Part shown: piece after piece, positions 58,908-64,000 of the stretch
Numbering within the stretch: position 1 is the stretch's first letter
Layout: every line of letters begins with the position of its first letter
Assembly: GCA_033807695.1 (NCBI GenBank)
Contig: CM066311.1
Span: 744,001-808,000, forward strand
Source: Daedaleopsis sinensis
Lineage: Eukaryota > Basidiomycota > Agaricomycetes > Polyporales > Polyporaceae
Direction of reading: 5' to 3'
DNA length: 64,000 nucleotides
The notes under the pieces: generated by a model
Told to the model about the DNA's origin: nothing
Database searches by the model: none
The model's input: the letters and a program-made list of their open reading frames with translations, nothing else
Made by a program: the position numbers and the translations under genes

Positions 58908-60149
58908 GGTGAACGGTGTGGCGGGGTGACCCAAGGATGTCGCCTAGACGTATGGCAAGGACGGAGTGGACACCGACCAGCAAACACCCTGGGACCTAGT
59001 CTCGGTACCGCCGTGTGGGCGTAGAGTCAGGAGGGAAGGATGAAATCCAGAGGGAGGGCGTCCAATGTCCAACATTGAAATAACAGGATGAGCGGTCATG
59101 CCGGCGCCGGTATCTTCGGCACCGACAATAATTCCAGATAAGATAAGCTCAAACATCGGAGTATACTCCTCCAGACGGTCCGGGCATAGTTATCACTTAT
59201 TCTTCCTTTCTACGCTCCTCACGAGGGGTGGTTAAGCTGGCCAGAGACTATACGCACCAATCCATACTTCGGGATGATCAAACCGTGAACGTCAAAATAC
59301 CTCAGGGGAGCTCAGGGGAGCTCAGATCAACAAGCGCCGTTGAGTCACCCCTGAGCGTCACGGATGAAGTAGGAATTGTCTATGCTCGGCGCCCGCGACC
59401 GCCGCTCCTGCTGGCATAGAATGTGTAGCGCGGGTCGTGATATAGAGGCCCAACAACGTGTTACGACCATACAGAACCTCATCCGCAACGAGCAGAAGAG
59501 CGAACAAGGCGTCGCGACGCGTCCAGTCACATGTGACCGGACGCACCATAACGGGATCTCGATGTCTATTAGCAGAGCGAGGCACCGGCGAAAAGTACAA
59601 GAACGCAACGTATGCGATGACGACGACGGAAGAAGCTGGTGCGGATTGGTCACCAGGACATGACTGCTCGCTCAGCATCAGTCATGGACGCAGGAGATAA
59701 CAAGCGAGGGGCCGTCTCCTCCATGAGACCCATCACATCCTTGTCGAGCAAGTCGACGTAGGTCCTCAACGACGTCCGCTCCCAGTCAGAATGGTGCTCT
59801 CCGCCTGCAGTGTCTCCGGGCTGCTGAGGCGCGAGCTCATCGAGTTCGCGCAGGAGCTGGCCAAAGGCACACCTGCACCCACTCGCCCTCGGCCATCGGA
59901 TGCTGCATGTATGCGCCTCCCCTCCTCTGCTCGCCGTCCGCCCACGCCCAAACGCTGTCCGCTCGATTTGCACTCGATCACAAGCCTCGGTCTCCTCTCC
60001 CGCCGGCGGATCCACGCTGGAGCTGTCCCCTACCCCGGGCCCTCCGACTCTCCCCTCTCCGCCTCCCTCCCATCCTACCTGCCCTTGCTGGTGCCATTCA
60101 ATACGACGTCCGGGCGACGTGCACTGACCTCGCCCGACCTCGCACTTGA
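58908..60149. other. Upstream region of the ABC transporter and uncertain flank
   Basis: No supported gene is seen. On the minus strand 59655-59880 has a helical-looking open stretch (LLRELDELAPQQ and TYVDLLDKDVMGLMEE) that could be an exon of an unrecognised gene. An almost perfect reverse-strand alternative is not excluded. The first 300 nt hold the transporter promoter. Confidence 0.3.
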
Positions 60150-60539
60150 CGCAGTACCCCGGTCTTCGCACAGTACGTCACCAAATCCGACGTATCCCGC
60201 CCGCTTCTCATCCGTTCGCGTGCTAACACATATCGCCAGGTCGCGCTGCACGTCGCGCATCGAACGCGCCCGGTATCGCCTCCATCCGACCATTTCGAAA
60301 ATCGACTCAAAGCCGTCGATTTCATTGCATCTCATGAGCCCTCAGAGTCGTCCTCCACCTCCCCTCTCTCGCCCGCCCCGAAACCGGATGCCCCACTCCA
60401 TACGACTCTCGGACAACGTGTTCCGGCGTTGCTCGCCGCCATACTCGAGGGCGGCACCCCGATCTCAACCTGGTACGTCACAGATTCCGACATAACTCTT
60501 TCGTCCCTCATCCGTCTGCGTGCTAACGCATATCATTAG
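60150..60539 (+). CDS. Possible exon of unknown gene with two 100-residue repeats
   Basis: A frame open from 60150 to a TAG at 60537 reads QYVTKSDVSRPLLIRSRANT near its start and WYVTDSDITLSSLIRLRANA near its end; the two are exactly 300 nt apart (TAC at 60174 and 60474). A CTTGACGCAG acceptor at about 60152 could start the exon. In the first unit the next codon is CAG, in the second the equivalent codon is TAG, after which the same frame is open to 61172. Alternatively both units contain an intron (GTACGTCAC ... TGCTAAC ... AG), but then the phases produce stops. I do not recognise the protein. Confidence 0.3.
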   Translation, partial: RSTPVFAQYVTKSDVSRPLLIRSRANTYRQVALHVAHRTRPVSPPSDHFENRLKAVDFIASHEPSESSSTSPLSPAPKPDAPLHTTLGQRVPALLAAILEGGTPISTWYVTDSDITLSSLIRLRANAYH

Positions 60540-63500
60540 AACGCGCTGAGCGTTCCGCGTCGAATGCATACGGTCCCGTCTCAATCCGACGACATCTCAA
60601 AATGCGACTTCGCAGCGATTCCATGTGCATCCAAGGTGAGCACGTTCTCCAGCCCGAACGGCGCCGCGCGGCGCCGCGCGACTCATACACACTGCATACA
60701 CCGACCATGCACGCCGTGTACGACGCGCTCGCAGGCCCGGCAGACGCCTTTTCAAAACCGGATCCGCCGCATGCGCACGCCCAAGGCCGGTCGCGCCGAA
60801 CTCTCGACTGACTGGTCTCGGGCGACGCGTGCAGCTGTCCTCGACGCGGACGCCACACGCGAACGTCGTGCACACATGCATGTCCGAAGCCATGCGGGCC
60901 GCAGAACACGCCGCGCACGACGTTCGCGCGGGCGCGGTCGCGGGCGCAGGCGGGGCGGGGGGGCTCGACGGCCGATCTCGCGAACGGCGCCCCGTCCCGT
61001 CCCGCCCCGGCGACTCACTCACTCATCTCTCACAGGCACACTCCCAGCGCAGGGCAGGGCCGTCGCAGCGGGTGCCGGGCGCGAGCTCGTCGCGCAGGAG
61101 CCCAAAAGGTGCGAGCCCTCGCGCGCAAATCCACTGTATTCGTCTCACATCCCACGCAGTTCTTGTAGCTAGCCTACGGGATGCTACAGACGTGTGCACG
61201 GCGCCGTCCCCGCCCTGCCTGCGCCGTCCGTCCGTCGAGGGCACCCCGCCGCCGCCCGCGGGAGGCGTGCGACGCGTCGGGGCCCGCCGCTCCAAGGGAG
61301 CTGCCGCTGCCGCTCATGCGCAGTCCCAGCTGGCCGGGGACAGTTCGGCGACGTCCCCGCCACGAGCTGCGACGTCCCGAGCACGTAGCACGCCGTTCTC
61401 GGACGCCGTCGCGTCCCGGGCGTCCAGATGTCGCCGCGCACGCCGCGGCGGGATGCATGCCGGACGTCCGTGCTCGCCTGTGCGAGCGGCGAGACGGACG
61501 GACGGGCCGTCTGGAGAAGTCGCTGCTGGGAGCAGGGACGAAGGGCGCGCGGGCGGCGCGGTACCGTAAGTGCTACCGTATCTATCTAACTACCGTGAAC
61601 GATCTCAGCTCTCGCGAATCGCAGCTGCGCGCCGACTTCCGGCGACTGCCCCCACCCCTCCGCGCGCCGCGACGGTCCGACGTTGTCGCGCAGCGTGCCC
61701 GCGCAAGGCAAGCTCCCGAGCCCGAGCCCGACTCACTCGCCGAGTGCCGGGGTCTAGAGTGCGCCGCCGGCGGCCGGTCTCGCAGCAGCGCGCAGGGCTC
61801 CCCGGACGCGTGCTTGATGGTCGGCGCGAGCGGCGAGCCGGACGGCGGGGCCTGCAGGAGAGGCGGGTCTGGGTCCGAGTCCGGGGAGCACTCAACTCGG
61901 TGGGCGGCGGGCGGCGGGATTGCGGGCGTTCAAGCGCGAGCGGGGCGCAGCTGGAGAAGTGCGGACCACAGTCAGCGCTGAGCGAGAGTCGGGATGGGCG
62001 GGAGACGAGGTGGGTGCTGACCGGTGACCTCGTGTGTGCCGGGCTGGGATCGCCGACGCAGATGCGAGCGAGGCCCGGGGCCCGGGACCGCAATGCAAGG
62101 ACCTGTGCACACTGACGGGAAAGCGGTCGTTAGCCGGGATCGAATGGATATGGTGGGAGGTCCGCGCATCATGCTGACGGAGAGGTGCACAGCGGGACCG
62201 CTCTTGACTGTTCTACATAGATCATTGTATACTACGAGTACTCTAGCACGCCGAAATTGAAAGTGTGGTCAGCACAACGTGCCGAAGCTGGGGGTGACAC
62301 AGAACGTACCTGATCTGAGATGTTCGATAGTCGCGTCCCCGGGCGTGCTGGTGCCCGGGACCTCACGCGCAGATCTGAAGGGAGACGCTGTCAACAGCGT
62401 TACAAGAGCACTGCAGGGGAACGACGCACTGGTCGTGCGATGCGCGGGCGAGTACGCTGGACGCGACGCACGGAGCCGAGCGTCAGCCTGCAAACAAGCG
62501 GGGCCGGCGGAAGTCAGCACGCCGCGCGCAAAGGCGGATCGCAAGCTTGGCTCACGGTGTCGAGACAAGGTACGAGTCAATGGCGCGATCGCGATCTCCT
62601 GGGGGCGTGAGTGTCAGCTAGAACACAACTCGAACACTGAGATCAACTTACCCACAGCATGGCTCGGCGGGTCGGTTGCCGTTCGAGTTGTGTGGTTCTT
62701 GGTCGCCGCGTACGAACGGAAGCAATCTAGAGTAGATAGTAGTCAGCATTAGAATCGATCTACAGCGAAGGCGGAAGCTACGTACCTCGGAGCGCGGTCT
62801 TGTCGGAGCGCGAGGCGTCGACTTGGCCGCGGGACCGACTGTGTGCCTGCTACCCTGCAAACGAACGACACGATGTGAGTACGTGAGCAGATATCAATAC
62901 AATCCGTACGTACTGTGGCGTTCAATCCGTCGGGTGATCGCGCGAGAAGCTGGCAACATGAAGTGAGGTCAGTCAAAGCCTAGTAGTCTAGGTTAGAACG
63001 GAGTCTGCTCACCAGTGCGCAATCGGATCTAGTCTGCGTCCATGGTGGGTAAGCGATGAGTGGGTACGGGGGAAGCATCGCCTGAGATATTGTGCACGCG
63101 GGTACAATCGACGTGCGGGGAAAGGGAAAGCGAGGGCGGACGGCCCGGGGTGGGATGAGTCGGAGTAGTGTCGGAGTGGTGTCGACGAGAGCAGGATGTG
63201 AGCAGAGAGTCGAGTCGGACTGAATACAGCAGTGGCAGAGTGCTATAGGGAGAGGATGAAGGGGAGGGGAGGGCGCACTCGAAGGTGGGGAGGGGAAGGA
63301 GTGCTGGGCAGACTCGACGAGAATGCGGAGGTACTTGTACCTCTCGAGCGTGGTCCGTGCGCAGCCCCCACGGTCACTGGACCGCACCGTGTGGAAGTGA
63401 GAACACGCACTTCTCACGCTTGCTTTGGGGGTGCCGGGCGCGGGACCAACCAGGATACGACACGGGGGATGAGCAGGACGGGAAGGAGGACCCTGCGCGT

Positions 63501-64000
63501 GTGTACAGAAACACCGCAGGTTCCGAGCAGGCAGGAGCCTGGAAGCTTCTCAGATGTCCTCGCTTAGTGGCGCCGAGCGCTCGGCCGACGGCTGAAGCAA
63601 TTCTGGTCCCGCCGCCGTCGTAAATTGGGCCGGAAGGGGCTCGAGGAGAGGGTCCCGCGTGAATAACGCCGTTTCCGAGGTTCATAGCTGTTTCGGGAGA
63701 CCTAGAGTCAAATAAGAAACGTCTGTGAGACATACCATACAGTGAGGCGTCTCATGGGTTACTGTGGAAACAGTAGGATGCTTGTGTATCTGTCGAAATC
63801 ATCTATTGATCAGGAATTTCGAGTTTCCGGGCTTAAACACAATACCTTAGGACTTACATGGAGGGGAGACTAGATCTTCATGGTATCAGCCTGTCACTCT
63901 AAAGAATTGTCGAATAGTTCAGCTTTGCTTTCGGAGTCTGTGCTACTGAGTGTGCTATGTCAATTTTCTGGGGGTGATCGGCGGAGGAAGGCGGAGAAAG
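60540..64000. other. GC-rich region without recognised gene
   Basis: From 60540 to about 62100 the sequence is extremely GC- and CpG-rich, and long frames are open on both strands with Arg/Ala/Pro-rich products, so coding cannot be inferred. From 62100 to 64000 only short frames are seen. Nothing is assigned. Confidence 0.3.

Noticed and set aside
1..64000. Search for basidiomycete pheromone precursors (short frame ending in a CaaX box) near the 7-TM genes
   Set aside because: No short frame ends in a credible C-terminal CaaX; the 7-TM proteins are not STE3-type receptors.
1..64000. CRISPR arrays, bacterial operons, rRNA genes
   Set aside because: No regular direct repeats with spacers and no rRNA signatures were seen; the gene structure is eukaryotic throughout.

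Overview
This is a piece of a filamentous basidiomycete nuclear genome, most likely a wood-decay polypore-type agaricomycete. The signs are coding sequences broken by many short introns (about 50-70 nt, GT...AG, often with CTAAC/CTGAC branch sites), GC-rich codon use, several families known mainly from Agaricomycetes (DUF6533 and other 7-TM proteins, single-pass proteins with a C-rich cytoplasmic tail) and two glutathionyl-hydroquinone reductases of the kind expanded in wood decayers. All gene models were assembled by hand from splice signals, reading phase and protein similarity; where exon lists are given, the phases add up.

Left part (1-15 kb), plus strand: a single-pass membrane protein; an Asn/Asp-rich surface protein with one TM segment; an aldo/keto reductase; an SH3-PX-BAR sorting nexin of the SNX9 type; a DUF6533 7-TM protein; and a C2H2 zinc-finger protein. 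A second, different 7-TM protein follows on the minus strand.

Middle part (15-30 kb): an F-box protein, glutathionyl-hydroquinone reductase A and a second single-pass membrane protein are on the minus strand. NAD(P) malic enzyme, glutathionyl-hydroquinone reductase B (with a mitochondrial-type presequence) and a small secreted protein are on the plus strand. Malic enzyme sits between the two quinone-detoxifying paralogues. It could supply reducing power, but the order alone does not prove a functional cluster.

Right part (30-64 kb): about 9 kb without a recognisable gene; then a divergently transcribed pair, a polyol (xylitol/sorbitol-type) dehydrogenase and a gluconate-type short-chain dehydrogenase, with 471 bp between the start codons; another gene-poor 6 kb; a third member of the single-pass membrane family; and a full-length ABCC-type ABC transporter. 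One 709-bp intron of the transporter carries a compact element with terminal inverted repeats, 9-bp target duplications and several nested hairpins. The last 5 kb is GC-rich, and only one open segment with an internal 300-nt repeat stands out.

The most interesting items are: (1) three dispersed paralogues of an undescribed single-pass membrane family with four shared motifs and a conserved intron; (2) the 319-bp MITE-like element; (3) GC-AG introns; (4) introns of about 1.1 kb in the short-chain dehydrogenase gene.
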